This document shows positions 35,582-44,586 of a DNA stretch of 64,000 nucleotides, piece after piece. The first letter of the stretch is position 1. The number at the start of each line of letters is the position of its first letter. Position numbers and translations under genes: made by a program. The notes beneath the pieces are model-generated. The model searched no databases and was not told the origin of the DNA. It saw only the letters and a list, made by a program, of their open reading frames with translations. Source of the stretch: CAYRUD01 sp964427425 (GTDB lineage: Bacteria > Chlamydiota > Chlamydiia > Chlamydiales > FEN-1388). The stretch covers positions 291,087-355,086 of the forward strand of contig CAYRUD010000001.1 of NCBI GenBank assembly GCA_964427425.1, written 5' to 3'.

Positions 35582-36916
35582 ATGTCATACATTCGTTCAA
35601 TATGGTGTAGGAAAAGAGTTCATACTCGTAATAAGCTCTTTTCGCTGATCATTGCATGCGTGCTCTTGTGCGTAGCGTCAGTTTCCTCATGTAGAGAGAA
35701 TCCCGGCATTAATTCGTCGCAGGTGGTCTCATTAAATACTGTATCAGTTGATGTCATAGATGATGCTTTTCCAACTGAAAATGAGCCTGCAAAAAGAGTG
35801 TATGAGACCCTTTTCTTCAATCGCATTACACCTGACTCGAAAATTACTCAATTTGTTGTCTCTCCGTACTCTGCATGGCAGATGAGCTCTATTTTATATT
35901 TGGCATCAAGCGGTGCGACAAAAGAAGAGCTCGCGACTTTAGTCGCTGAAAGAGGTGTTTCAAATCGGGCCTTGCTTGAGGAGTTGTCAAAAAGGCGTCA
36001 AAGCTACCTTCCGTCTCTTAAGATTGCTCAAGGCTTCTTTGTATCACCCTTTATTCAGTTTCATGATTCATTTGTAAATGAGCTTAAGACTACTTTCCCA
36101 GATTTAAATCTTGCGAATGTTCCTTTTCAGGTAAATCCTGATGAAGCTGTCCGTGATATCAATAATTGGATCAAAGAGAATACGGAAGGTCGTCTGACTG
36201 AAGTGATGACGGCAAATGATGTTTCTTATGATACCGTATGCGCGTCTGTATCCACCCTTTTATTCGACGCAAAGTGGGCATCTCCATTTAATCGTTCAAT
36301 GACTTCATTTGAGCCATTCTATCCAATATATGGCGATAAGGTCATGTGCGAGATGATGTCTCAAGAGGGGTTTTTCAGCTATTATAGCCATAATGGCTGG
36401 ACATATGTTGCTCTTCCATATGCATCGAATACTTCTCAAAAAGGCCGTTTTATCTGCGAGATTGTTCTTCCTTCTCAGCAAGAAAGCTTTTATGATGGAT
36501 TTCATGAAGAATATAGTGAATTTGTCACTTTAGCTCGCCAAAAAGCTGAGCTATGCAGAATGTCGTTGTCGCTTCCTAAAATCTCTTTGAAGCAGCGAGT
36601 GGACCTAAAACAGATGATGGAAGATCTTGGGGTGAAAACGGCTTTTTCTAAACATGCTGATTTTAGCCCTATGACTGCAATGCCACTTTCCCTAGAGAAA
36701 GTATTCCAGGAGACGCTCCTTAGGATTAATGAAGAGGGGACTGAAATTGCAAGCGCGACAGTCGCCACAATGATTGCCCGCTCATGCGGCCCGCAAGAGA
36801 GGCCGATGATTCAAATAGTAGTTGATCGGCCATTTTTCGTAACTGTGAGAGATAAAGAGAGTGATGCGTTGCATATTCCTCCTCTTGTTTTTGCATATGT
36901 TGGCGCAATAAACTAA
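35582..36916 (+). CDS. Serpin-family serine protease inhibitor, predicted lipoprotein
   Basis: Serpins trap serine or cysteine proteases through a mobile reactive-centre loop. Family landmarks seen here are VVSPYSAWQMSSILYLASSGAT, INNWIKENTEGRLTEVM, LFDAKWASPFN and DRPFFVTVRD. The RCL hinge is EEGTEIASAT (residues 384-393), which has the small residues expected of inhibitory members. Counting from the hinge Gly as P15, P1-P1' is Arg400-Ser401, so a trypsin-like target is predicted. The N-terminus carries a lipoprotein signal (LLCVASVSSC, Cys37), so the inhibitor is probably tethered to the membrane or cell surface. Length 444 is normal. It is a single-gene unit. The family is patchy in bacteria, so horizontal acquisition is plausible. 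Confidence 0.92.
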   Translation: MSYIRSIWCRKRVHTRNKLFSLIIACVLLCVASVSSCRENPGINSSQVVSLNTVSVDVIDDAFPTENEPAKRVYETLFFNRITPDSKITQFVVSPYSAWQMSSILYLASSGATKEELATLVAERGVSNRALLEELSKRRQSYLPSLKIAQGFFVSPFIQFHDSFVNELKTTFPDLNLANVPFQVNPDEAVRDINNWIKENTEGRLTEVMTANDVSYDTVCASVSTLLFDAKWASPFNRSMTSFEPFYPIYGDKVMCEMMSQEGFFSYYSHNGWTYVALPYASNTSQKGRFICEIVLPSQQESFYDGFHEEYSEFVTLARQKAELCRMSLSLPKISLKQRVDLKQMMEDLGVKTAFSKHADFSPMTAMPLSLEKVFQETLLRINEEGTEIASATVATMIARSCGPQERPMIQIVVDRPFFVTVRDKESDALHIPPLVFAYVGAIN

Positions 36917-37000
36917 AAGTTTATTGTGACAGTTTTAGTGGCGCTGAAGCAAAGAGGTATGTTACATTGAGCTAAATAATCCTCGTAAAGAGAGGCAGGA

Positions 37001-37777
37001 GTGGCGTACGTGAGGCTGAAAGCGCACGGAATTTCTGATACTGGACTTGTCCGAACAAATAATGAAGACGCTTGGTTCGTTTCTGTTCAAGAGTCACTCT
37101 TCCTTGTCGCTGATGGACTCGGTGGCCATCAGGCAGGGGAGGTGGCTTCAAAAGAAGCTATCGAAAAATTTTGCGAGATTTTTTTAGCTGAAAAAGAGCT
37201 AATGAAGTTGAGCAAATGCGATACTTCTCCTGGGATGATGATTGAGCATCCTATTCTCTCGTATATGAGAGTAGCTGTTGAGGAAACAAATAACTCTCTA
37301 CATGCGCTGTCGACAAGTCACGGTCTCTTGAAAGGAATGGGGACTACTTTGCTAGCTCTTCATATCATGAATGAAAGGGCATTTATCTGTCACGTTGGTG
37401 ATTCAAGGCTTTATCGTATTCGAAAGTCTCATTCTTTAGAGCAAATAACGAAAGATCATTTGATCTCATATCCTCTTGCCAAGTCTCTTCCCCGTGAGAA
37501 AGAGGCGTGTCAGGGACAAAAAGGGTACCTTACGAAAGCCATAGGTACTCAGCCTAGTGTAGAGCCAGATCTTTTCTCAGTGCCAGTTTATGATGGAGAC
37601 ATCTTTTTGATGTGCTCAGATGGACTCTCAGATATGGTGGATGAGAGGGATATCGAATCGACCTTAGAAATGCCTTTGACTATAGAGCAGAAAGTAAGAA
37701 TGCTTGTCTCTCTTGCTAAAGAAAATGGTGGAGTAGATAATATTACTGTGCTTCTCGTTGAAGTTGTATCTTCTTAA
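37001..37777 (+). CDS. PP2C-type Ser/Thr protein phosphatase
   Basis: Metal-dependent phosphatase that removes phosphate from Ser or Thr. Motifs in order are GLVRTNNEDAW, VADGLGGHQAGEVAS, GMGTTLLALH, FICHVGDSRLYRI, CSDGLSDMV and DNITVLLVE; all the metal-binding Asp residues are present. The start is GTG with AGAGAGG upstream. It probably counters the Ser/Thr kinases of the genome (one is at 11.6-13.1 kb). The NifS-like gene is 59 bases downstream. I recall the same two-gene neighbourhood in Chlamydiaceae. Confidence 0.92.
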   Translation: MAYVRLKAHGISDTGLVRTNNEDAWFVSVQESLFLVADGLGGHQAGEVASKEAIEKFCEIFLAEKELMKLSKCDTSPGMMIEHPILSYMRVAVEETNNSLHALSTSHGLLKGMGTTLLALHIMNERAFICHVGDSRLYRIRKSHSLEQITKDHLISYPLAKSLPREKEACQGQKGYLTKAIGTQPSVEPDLFSVPVYDGDIFLMCSDGLSDMVDERDIESTLEMPLTIEQKVRMLVSLAKENGGVDNITVLLVEVVSS

Positions 37778-37836
37778 GGTCTTGGTTTTCTTGTCTTTTT
37801 ATTAATATTTTTGCTCTCGAAGTTTGATTTCATTAT

Positions 37837-39036
37837 ATGAGTACTCCTAGAAGTTATCTTGATTGTAATGCTACAACTTGCATTGATCCTGAAGTTTTAG
37901 AGGTGTACACATCTCTTTTGAAAGAGGTGTGGGGAAACCCTTCAAGTACACATCGAGAGGGACAGAGGGCGAAAAGCTTCATTGTTGAGGCAAAAGATCG
38001 CATAAAAAAAGCGCTCAATGCGCCGCCTCATTATGATGTTCTCTTCTTCTCTTCTGCGACAGAAGCGATTAATACCCTTTTAAAGGGGGTTGTTTCTTCT
38101 ACAATTAGAGAAAAAAAGCTTGTAAATAGCCTGAAGTCTTTTCTTACTACGGAGATGGAGCATGCGGCTGTCTATGAGACAGTAAAATGCTTTGAGAGAA
38201 CATGGGCTAATTTCAATGTAAAGTACTTACCCCCTAATCTCTATGGCGCTCCTAGCCTTCAAGATGTCGAAAGAGCTGTTGAAAATGAGCTGCAATCTCA
38301 ATGTTCCCTTTTGGGTGCATCCTTCATGGCTGTTAATAATGAGACAGGTGTAATTACCGATGAGTTGCCAAGGATCGCTTCACTTCTACAGTCGCTGCGA
38401 ATCCCCCTTATAGTCGATGGTGTGGCTCTCTTGGGAAAGGCTCCCATAGATTTTTATGATGGGATCTCAGCGCTTATTTTCTCAGGGCATAAAATTCATG
38501 CTCCTAAGGGGATAGGATTTGCTTTAGTCGATAAACGACTTCGATTTGACCCTCTTATTGTGGGAGGCCCTCAAGAGAGTGGTAAAAGAGCGGGAACTGA
38601 GAATCCGCCGCTTGCCGGAGCTCTTGCTTTTGCAGTAGAGAAGACCTCCCTTCAATTGTCCTCGGACCTCGATTATATGAGAAGTCTTCAGCAAAAATTT
38701 GAAGAAAGACTTATATCAGAGTTAACAGCGGATGTTTGCGTTATCAATGGAGAGGGAAAGCGAGTTCCGTCAACATCAAATATCGCGTTTTTAGGTGTAG
38801 ATGGAGAGGATCTTCTCTTTAATCTGGATTTGAAAGGGGTTTCTGCAAGCCATGGATCGGCATGTTCTTCAGGGGCACTGGAGCCATCACGTGTTCTTCT
38901 CAAGATGGGGTATTCGCATGAGAGGGCTTCTTCTTCACTTCGATTCTCAATCAGTCGTCTTACAACAGAAGAGGAGATAGAAAAAGCCCTTAAAGAAATA
39001 GTTGCTCTTGTAAAAGCAATTCGTAAAAAAACTTAA
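37837..39036 (+). CDS. Cysteine desulfurase-like (NifS/IscS family) aminotransferase class V
   Basis: PLP enzyme that releases sulfur from cysteine. The first residues YLDCNATTCIDPEVLE parallel the IscS/NifS opening, and HREGQRAK is conserved. The PLP lysine is Lys219 in FSGHKIHAPKG and the active-site Cys is Cys343 in HGSACSSGALEPS. The usual DAVQ segment reads DGVALLGK, so the PLP-contacting Gln seems changed to Ala, as in divergent chlamydial NifS-related proteins. No iscU is nearby. It is convergent with the LOG gene (10-base gap). Confidence 0.88.
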   Translation: MSTPRSYLDCNATTCIDPEVLEVYTSLLKEVWGNPSSTHREGQRAKSFIVEAKDRIKKALNAPPHYDVLFFSSATEAINTLLKGVVSSTIREKKLVNSLKSFLTTEMEHAAVYETVKCFERTWANFNVKYLPPNLYGAPSLQDVERAVENELQSQCSLLGASFMAVNNETGVITDELPRIASLLQSLRIPLIVDGVALLGKAPIDFYDGISALIFSGHKIHAPKGIGFALVDKRLRFDPLIVGGPQESGKRAGTENPPLAGALAFAVEKTSLQLSSDLDYMRSLQQKFEERLISELTADVCVINGEGKRVPSTSNIAFLGVDGEDLLFNLDLKGVSASHGSACSSGALEPSRVLLKMGYSHERASSSLRFSISRLTTEEEIEKALKEIVALVKAIRKKT

Positions 39037-39046
39037 AAGATGTTCT

Positions 39047-39742
39047 TCAAGTTGCATCAACCGTATCGTGTAACTTAGTTCTTGCGGCGAACGCGTCAAA
39101 GAGTATCTCTGCGACTTCATCGGGACTATCATTTATTTGAATGATCGACAATTCTGCTTCTGAGATACATCTTTCTTGGGCTACATTTCCATGAAGCCAA
39201 TTAATGAGTGGCTGCCAGTATGTCGATCCCATCAAGATAACTGGAACAGGCTGTATCTTCTTTGTTTGAATCAAGGTGAGAACTTCAAATAATTCATCGA
39301 GTGTTCCGTATCCGCCAGGAAGGAATACATATCCTTGCGCATATCTGACAAACATCACTTTTCTTATGAAGAAATAGCGAAACCTCAGAGCATAATCTGG
39401 GTCTATGTATCTATTAGGTTCAGATTCGAAAGGAAGGTCGATGATAAGGCCGCACGATGAAGCTTTAGCTTCTTGCGCTCCTTTATTAGCAGCTTCCATG
39501 ATGCTGGGGCCGGCTCCAGTGATTATCGAGAATCCTTTCTGAGCGATTTTCTGTGCTGTTAACATCGCCAACTCATAATAAGGGCTTGCATTGCTGAGTC
39601 TCGCAGATCCGAAAATCGAGATCGAGGGGCCTAAATTTGACATAGTGTCAAACCCATTAACAAACTCAGATATGATCCTAAAGAGCTTCCAAGAATCTTT
39701 ATGAGGAATAGATAGCTCATTTGGATGGACAAAATCAGTCAT
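39047..39742 (-). CDS. LOG-family Rossmann protein (nucleotide 5'-monophosphate phosphoribohydrolase)
   Basis: Proteins of this family remove the base from N6-modified AMP or other nucleoside 5'-monophosphates. Motifs are ISIFGSARL, SIITGAGPSIMEAANKGA and the phosphate-binding FLPGGYGTLDELFEVLT with PGGxGTxxE. At 231 residues it is in the longer (type II) group. Monocistronic on the minus strand. Cytokinin production is unlikely to be the point here; purine turnover is the usual bacterial guess. Confidence 0.87.
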   Translation of the reverse strand: MTDFVHPNELSIPHKDSWKLFRIISEFVNGFDTMSNLGPSISIFGSARLSNASPYYELAMLTAQKIAQKGFSIITGAGPSIMEAANKGAQEAKASSCGLIIDLPFESEPNRYIDPDYALRFRYFFIRKVMFVRYAQGYVFLPGGYGTLDELFEVLTLIQTKKIQPVPVILMGSTYWQPLINWLHGNVAQERCISEAELSIIQINDSPDEVAEILFDAFAARTKLHDTVDAT

Positions 39743-40032
39743 AGTTCCTCAATTTTCCTTTCACATTTATCATTTCAGTAGAGCCGTGTCTTATAGTCCA
39801 TCATGTCGTTAGCCGCAGATGAACACTAAGGCTTTTCTTTGAGAACGTCAAAGCGAGCTTTTACTCTTTTTTTAAATGAGGATCAAGAGAGATTATATAC
39901 CTCCTTTAAAAGGAGCCTCTTGTTGATTTTATGTCTGTTAATTTTTTTTAGTTTTTTTTTCTCAAGAGTGATAAGTAGGAATATATAGACAGAGCTCATA
40001 ATTGGTAACTGCTGTAAGAGGTCTTTTCATAC

Positions 40033-40986
40033 ATGCTTCAGAATAGGCAAGATATTCCCAAAGGCTGTGCGGTTTTTTTGTCGATCTATAAGAGTATCAA
40101 AAGGCAATTGAGTCTTGCTCATGAAGTTATATTGCCTTCACTGTCTACTGCAGGTGTTTTCTGGCTGCTATCAGGAATGCTTCTTTCTACAACTCCATCT
40201 ACTCTATTAAGTCATGTATTACGGCCCGAGTTTATATATGTTATTCTTGCGTTCTTTCTTGCGAGAGCCTGTGGGATGACTTTTAATCGAGTTTTCGATG
40301 CGTGTATTGATTCTAAGAATCCAAGGACCGCGCAGCGCGCAATTCCTAGTGGGAGAGCTAAGAAATATGAAATCTTTGCTCAAGGAGTTCTTTTTCTCGT
40401 CTCTTTTCTTGTGATTACTTTTTATTACTTGCCTGCAGCTCTTGGTACAATGGCTATAGTGACATCTTTTGTCGTGATTGTCTACTCACTCACGAAGAGA
40501 TTTACCTATTTGTGCCATTATTTTTTGGGCATTGTCCATGCTTGTGTGCCACTTGTGGGATCTTTGTATGTGACCAACTCGTTTCAAGGTGTTTCTACAG
40601 CAGTATGGCTTGCATCAGCCGCTGCCTTTTGTTGTGTTGCTGCGGCGGATATCCTTTATAGCCTTCAAGACGAAGTCTTTGATCGCAAATTAAATCTCTA
40701 TAGTGTGCCTGTTCAGTTTGGCAAAACAGGCGCTATTAAAATTGCTCGTATAACTTCTCTTTGTTCGGTGCTATTTGCAACAACTTCTCTTGCTCTCTTC
40801 AATCCTACTATTTCATCATCGATTTTTTGGTTAGGAGCCATTGGCGTCTTCGGATATATGTGGAGATCGATACGAAGAAACGGATACAATTTATCAAGTA
40901 GTTTAATGCCCCTTATGGTACCTTCTCTTCCGTTTTTGTTCATGCTTGCGGTACTTATTCAATGGATTCAACTCAGCGCTACGTAA
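40033..40986 (+). CDS. ubiA: UbiA-family aromatic prenyltransferase
   Basis: Integral membrane enzyme that attaches the polyprenyl tail to a quinone head-group precursor. Eight to nine hydrophobic segments. The first Asp-rich motif is NRVFDACIDSKNPRTAQRAIPSG and the second is ADILYSLQDEVFDRKLN. The pairing with ubiX just downstream, overlapping by 25 bases, supports a 4-hydroxybenzoate or futalosine-type quinone role. Length 317 is slightly longer than usual because of a 30-residue N-terminal lead. The 290-base gap before it (39743-40032) is AT-rich with T runs and no gene. Confidence 0.9.
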   Translation: MLQNRQDIPKGCAVFLSIYKSIKRQLSLAHEVILPSLSTAGVFWLLSGMLLSTTPSTLLSHVLRPEFIYVILAFFLARACGMTFNRVFDACIDSKNPRTAQRAIPSGRAKKYEIFAQGVLFLVSFLVITFYYLPAALGTMAIVTSFVVIVYSLTKRFTYLCHYFLGIVHACVPLVGSLYVTNSFQGVSTAVWLASAAAFCCVAAADILYSLQDEVFDRKLNLYSVPVQFGKTGAIKIARITSLCSVLFATTSLALFNPTISSSIFWLGAIGVFGYMWRSIRRNGYNLSSSLMPLMVPSLPFLFMLAVLIQWIQLSAT

Positions 40987-41612
40987 TCGGTATTTCAGGT
41001 GCATCTGGAATTATCCTGGGCTTTAAAGTTGTAAAAAAGCTTCTAGAAGCGACACAAGGCGTGATCCACCTTATCATGACGCGGGATGCCCGATATACAG
41101 CGCTTGAAGAGATGGGGAAATCATATCCGTCTGACGAATCGATTCTGAGTGAATTCCCATCGAGTGAGAGGCATAGAGTATTTCTTCACGGAATTCGAGA
41201 TTTCAGTTCGGTGATTGCCAGTGGCACATACCTGACACGTGGAATGGTTATAGTTCCTTGTAGTATGGCAACCCTTGCCGCGGTAGCGACAGGACTTTCG
41301 GATAATCTCTTACGAAGAGCCGCTGATGTTACTTTGAAAGAGAGAAGACCGTTAGTTATTGTGCCTCGCGAAGCTCCGTACTCCACGATTCATCTCCAAC
41401 ATATGGTGACGCTCTCTCAATTGGGAGCTCGTATAATAGCGCCTCAGCCAGCCTGGTATGTGCATCCTCGTACAATTGAGGATGTGGAAGATCATATCGT
41501 TGGACGTATTCTTGACTCTTTAGGTGTGCATATTGAATATGCTCGATGGGTAGGCCCAGCAAGCAAAAGAGTAGAAGATGCGTCAGTACCCCAACAGATG
41601 TGCTTAGAGTAG
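40962..41612 (+). CDS. ubiX: Flavin prenyltransferase UbiX
   Basis: Makes prenylated FMN, the cofactor of UbiD-type decarboxylases. FMN-binding start VIGISGASGIILGFKVVKKLLE, then PCSMATLAAVATGLSDNLLRRAADVTLKERRPLVIVPREAPYS, then HLQHMVTLSQLGA, are family blocks. The 25-base overlap with ubiA shows translational coupling. It is followed by a strong terminator. A UbiD partner was not seen in the window. Confidence 0.94.
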   Translation: MDSTQRYVIGISGASGIILGFKVVKKLLEATQGVIHLIMTRDARYTALEEMGKSYPSDESILSEFPSSERHRVFLHGIRDFSSVIASGTYLTRGMVIVPCSMATLAAVATGLSDNLLRRAADVTLKERRPLVIVPREAPYSTIHLQHMVTLSQLGARIIAPQPAWYVHPRTIEDVEDHIVGRILDSLGVHIEYARWVGPASKRVEDASVPQQMCLE

Positions 41613-41653
41613 GGATATTCTGATATATACATGATCTAGGCTGTTTACTTGGG

Positions 41654-41680
41654 AAAAGAGCTCGTTGTGAGAGCTCTTTT
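41654..41680. terminator. Bidirectional terminator between ubiX and the YitT-like gene
   Basis: AAAAGAGCTC / GAGCTCTTTT, ten-base perfect arms with a seven-base loop. T-runs lie at the end of the stem on both strands, and the two genes converge on it. Confidence 0.85.
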
Positions 41681-42624
41681 TATTCAGCCTCTTCCTTGTG
41701 AAGGATAGTTTTAACGGCGAGCTTATTGAGTGCTTGCTTTTTCTTAAATGGCTTCCCGCCTTGTTGCCCTAGAGATACCTCGTGCAAGTTTTCAATTGCA
41801 ATGAAGGCGCGTGGGTCGATTGCATAGACGATTTCCTTCAATTCAGCTAGTTGAAGTCTTTCGGTGATGACATACAAAACCTCAATAGACTCACCTGAGA
41901 ATCCACGACGACCATAAAGGATGGTAAGTCCTAGTCCAAGACCATGCAAGACAGCGTCAGCTATCTCTTTATATTTATTGGATATGACTAGAACTGCTTT
42001 TGTCTCATCAAAACCTACAATGACGAAGTCCATGATCTTCGCAACAACGACATAGGTGATAAGAGACATAAGGGCAGGGTGCCAATCTTTGAAAACAATG
42101 CCGGCTGCGCTGTAGACAAAAATATTGCACATGAAAACGATCTGGCCGACAGTAAATCCATATCTCTTATTGACGATCAATCCTAAGATCTCTGTTCCGT
42201 CAACACAGCCGCCGTAGCGAATAATCAACCCGATTCCAAAGCCTAAGATTGCACCGCCAACGACGACAACTTCAAGGCTTTCGCCAATGAATGGCTGGTG
42301 GAAGAACCTTTGAATGAGCGCCACCATGGCTGAAAAAGAGATAAGGGCAAAGAGCATGTGAACCACGAATGTTTTGCCCAAGAATCGAAAAGCCATTACG
42401 ACAAATGGCAGGGTGAAAAGGAATAAGAAAACAGGGAGGAGATGATTGCCGAAGAGGCGGCTTGAAATCATTGCCAAGCCCACTGTCCCGCCGTCAATCA
42501 AATTATTCGGTATAAAGAAAATCTCGATTGCGAACGCTGAAATAAAAGCGCCTATAAGAATAAAAATTGCAGAAATTGGGTTTGGAAGTATAGATCGATG
42601 GTCAGATTTTTGTGCTGCAATCAT
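41680..42624 (-). CDS. YitT-family membrane protein with DUF2179 domain
   Basis: Function unknown. The N-terminal two thirds have five to six hydrophobic segments and the family motif IPNNLIDGGTVGLAMI, with RYGGCVDGTEILGLIVNKRYGFTVGQ. The C-terminal soluble domain (about 225-295) contains YGRRGFSGESIEVLYVITERLQLAELKEIVYAIDPRAFIA, the DUF2179 pattern. Length 314 is normal. It is convergent with ubiX across the terminator. Confidence 0.88.
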   Translation of the reverse strand: MIAAQKSDHRSILPNPISAIFILIGAFISAFAIEIFFIPNNLIDGGTVGLAMISSRLFGNHLLPVFLFLFTLPFVVMAFRFLGKTFVVHMLFALISFSAMVALIQRFFHQPFIGESLEVVVVGGAILGFGIGLIIRYGGCVDGTEILGLIVNKRYGFTVGQIVFMCNIFVYSAAGIVFKDWHPALMSLITYVVVAKIMDFVIVGFDETKAVLVISNKYKEIADAVLHGLGLGLTILYGRRGFSGESIEVLYVITERLQLAELKEIVYAIDPRAFIAIENLHEVSLGQQGGKPFKKKQALNKLAVKTILHKEEAE

Positions 42625-42808
42625 GGAGGTGTCACACTTTCGCTCTCATCGGAGACGATTTAATCTTTGATTTTCAGAATACAGTTTTGATTAAGAGCGT
42701 TTGGCTCTTGATCTGCTATCTTTGCTCTTAGCTTAAGATATATATTAAAAAGGGGAATATTTCAGTGATGGATTTTTGTGCTATGCGCACGAATCATAAA
42801 GAAAAGTG

Positions 42809-42882
42809 CGCGGGAGACGGGACTCGAACCCGCAACTTCCGGCGTGACAAGCCGGTGCTCTAACCAATTGAACTACTCCCGC
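42809..42882 (-). tRNA. tRNA-Asp (anticodon GTC)
   Basis: On the minus strand: acceptor GCGGGAG/CTCCCGC, D-arm TTCAATTGGTTAGAGC, anticodon stem CCGGC/GCCGG with loop TTGTCAC, T-arm GCGGG/CCCGT around TTCGAGT, and discriminator G as usual for Asp. No CCA is encoded. Confidence 0.96.
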
Positions 42883-42903
42883 ATGAACTTGTTCTCGAAG
42901 GCT

Positions 42904-42976
42904 TGGGCGCAACAGGACTCGAACCTATGACCACTTGTGTGTAAGACAAGCGCTCTACCAACTGAGCTATACGCCC
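42904..42976 (-). tRNA. tRNA-Val (anticodon TAC)
   Basis: On the minus strand: acceptor GGGCGTA with TGCGCCC (one G-T pair), D-arm GCTCAGTTGGTAGAGC, anticodon stem CTTGT/ACAAG with loop CTTACAC, and discriminator A. It lies 21 bases upstream of tRNA-Asp; the two share one transcript. Confidence 0.95.
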
Positions 42977-43120
42977 TCGATCAGAACGCACACGATAATA
43001 CGAAGAAAAGAGAGTTTTTCTCAACAGAAATTGTGCGAACAAGCTATGCTTCGGCCGTAAATGGTTCTCTCTTAGAAGTGAATAGTATTTACTCTTTCAT
43101 GTTTTTATCGCGGAATTCTC

Positions 43121-43555
43121 ATGCAAAATCATATCTCTTGCTATCTCATTTGCACTCTTTTTATCGCTTTTCTCTTTTCAAGCTGTTCGACAATTCGTGA
43201 TGAAAATTCACTGAAGAAAGACGCGGCTATCCTTAGAGAAGAAATTGTGCGTGAATTGTCTGAGATAACAACACTTCAAGATGCAAAAGCTAAGGCGGAG
43301 ACTCTTGAGAAACTTTTCATCCATCTTGCGTGCTTAATGATTGAAGTTGATGAGTATCAAGAGAAATGGAAAGTAGAGTGGGAAATGAGCGATGAAGAAA
43401 AGCTTTCCTCATCATTGATTTTCCAGCAAATGGAGAGACTCCTTTCAGTGCCAGGTGTCCAAGAGGTTGTCGAAAAAGCGCAGGAAAGGGGATTTCGAAG
43501 AGTTGAGAACTATTACCACATGAAGTGGAGAAAAGGAGAAGGGGTGAGTTCTTAG
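43121..43555 (+). CDS. Small predicted lipoprotein
   Basis: A 144-residue protein with signal peptide and lipobox (LICTLFIAFLFSSC, Cys about residue 22). A helical, charged mature part follows (LREEIVRELSEITTLQDAKAKAETLEKLF). No family recognised. Its stop codon overlaps the surE stop by four bases, on the opposite strand. Such a small helical lipoprotein next to surE could be an envelope component; no further support. Confidence 0.65.
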   Translation: MQNHISCYLICTLFIAFLFSSCSTIRDENSLKKDAAILREEIVRELSEITTLQDAKAKAETLEKLFIHLACLMIEVDEYQEKWKVEWEMSDEEKLSSSLIFQQMERLLSVPGVQEVVEKAQERGFRRVENYYHMKWRKGEGVSS

Positions 43556-44388
43556 ATTTCTCTTTTCTCGTTAAATAATTTTTCGAAGTTGTTCTTCTCG
43601 CATTGGATAAAGCGCTCATAGGTGAGATCTTCGACATAGATGGGAACACAAGTTGTATACCCATTACGTAGCCAGTGGATATCACTTAATTCGTCCTCGA
43701 TTAAATCACTATGGAATCTGCCCCCCATATGAAAGACTGTTCCGTGGTGATCATCATGCTTATTGGGGGCTTCAACAAAGAGGGGGTTTTCCAGGATGTA
43801 TTCCTTTCCTTGTCGAGCCAGTTTGAATCCTGCGAATGACTCTTGAATGCCTAAGCTTTCAATAACGCTTTGACAGGGAAAATTTACATTAAGAAGTGCG
43901 CCACTATATGAGTCAGTTGAAAGAGCATATTGGACAAGCGAGCTTGTATAAGGGGCATACTTTTCAAAAGATGGGTTTGTCACGCTGTATGACGAAAACG
44001 CAACAGAGCGGATCCCACGGAGTGTTGCTTCAATAGCGCCTCCGATTGTGCCGCTATAGAGGATGTTTTTTCCAGCATTTGATCCTTTATTGATGCCAGA
44101 AACTACGATGTCAGGAGAGGTCTGTAAGACAATACTCAGTGCGGCTTTTACGCAATCCGCGGGAGTGCCAGTGACACTCCATGCCGCATCAATTGGAAAT
44201 TCTCTTCTTCTCTCAATAGTAAGAGGTTTTCGAACAGTTATGCTGAGAGAGGTTGCAGACTGTTCTTCAGAAGGAGCTACAATAAAGACGGTTGCCCACT
44301 TTTGCAACTCTTTTGCCATGAGCCACAAACCTTGCGAGTGGATCCCATCATCGTTTGTTATGAGGATAGTCGGTTGTTTCATTCGCAA
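43552..44388 (-). CDS. surE: 5'/3'-nucleotidase SurE
   Basis: Metal-dependent nucleoside monophosphatase. N-terminal ILITNDDGIHSQGL with the metal-binding Asp pair, VAPSEEQSATSLSIT, GTPADCVKAAL and VVSGINKGSNAGKNILYSGTIGGAIEA are all present. At 278 residues it is of normal length. The ubiA/ubiX/surE group is close together in Chlamydiae as I recall, and here they lie within 5 kb. Confidence 0.95.
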   Translation of the reverse strand: MRMKQPTILITNDDGIHSQGLWLMAKELQKWATVFIVAPSEEQSATSLSITVRKPLTIERRREFPIDAAWSVTGTPADCVKAALSIVLQTSPDIVVSGINKGSNAGKNILYSGTIGGAIEATLRGIRSVAFSSYSVTNPSFEKYAPYTSSLVQYALSTDSYSGALLNVNFPCQSVIESLGIQESFAGFKLARQGKEYILENPLFVEAPNKHDDHHGTVFHMGGRFHSDLIEDELSDIHWLRNGYTTCVPIYVEDLTYERFIQCEKNNFEKLFNEKREI

Positions 44389-44586
44389 GAATTTCCCTAT
44401 TTTTTGTGAGATGTAAGAGGAAGAATCAAACTTGCTTTTTCAATAAAAAACTATATATTTGCATCCATTCTTTCATCTAAAGTATAATGATAGTAAGAAA
44501 GGTTTTTTTGTGAGATCCATTTTTTCTGTGTTACAGCCGCATGAGAGAAAGACGGGTTTCAGCGTTAATAGGGGGTTGCGAGCATC

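Noticed and set aside
35445..35648. Small frame upstream of the serpin
   Set aside because: Overlaps the serpin signal region in another frame; no ribosome-binding site or domain.
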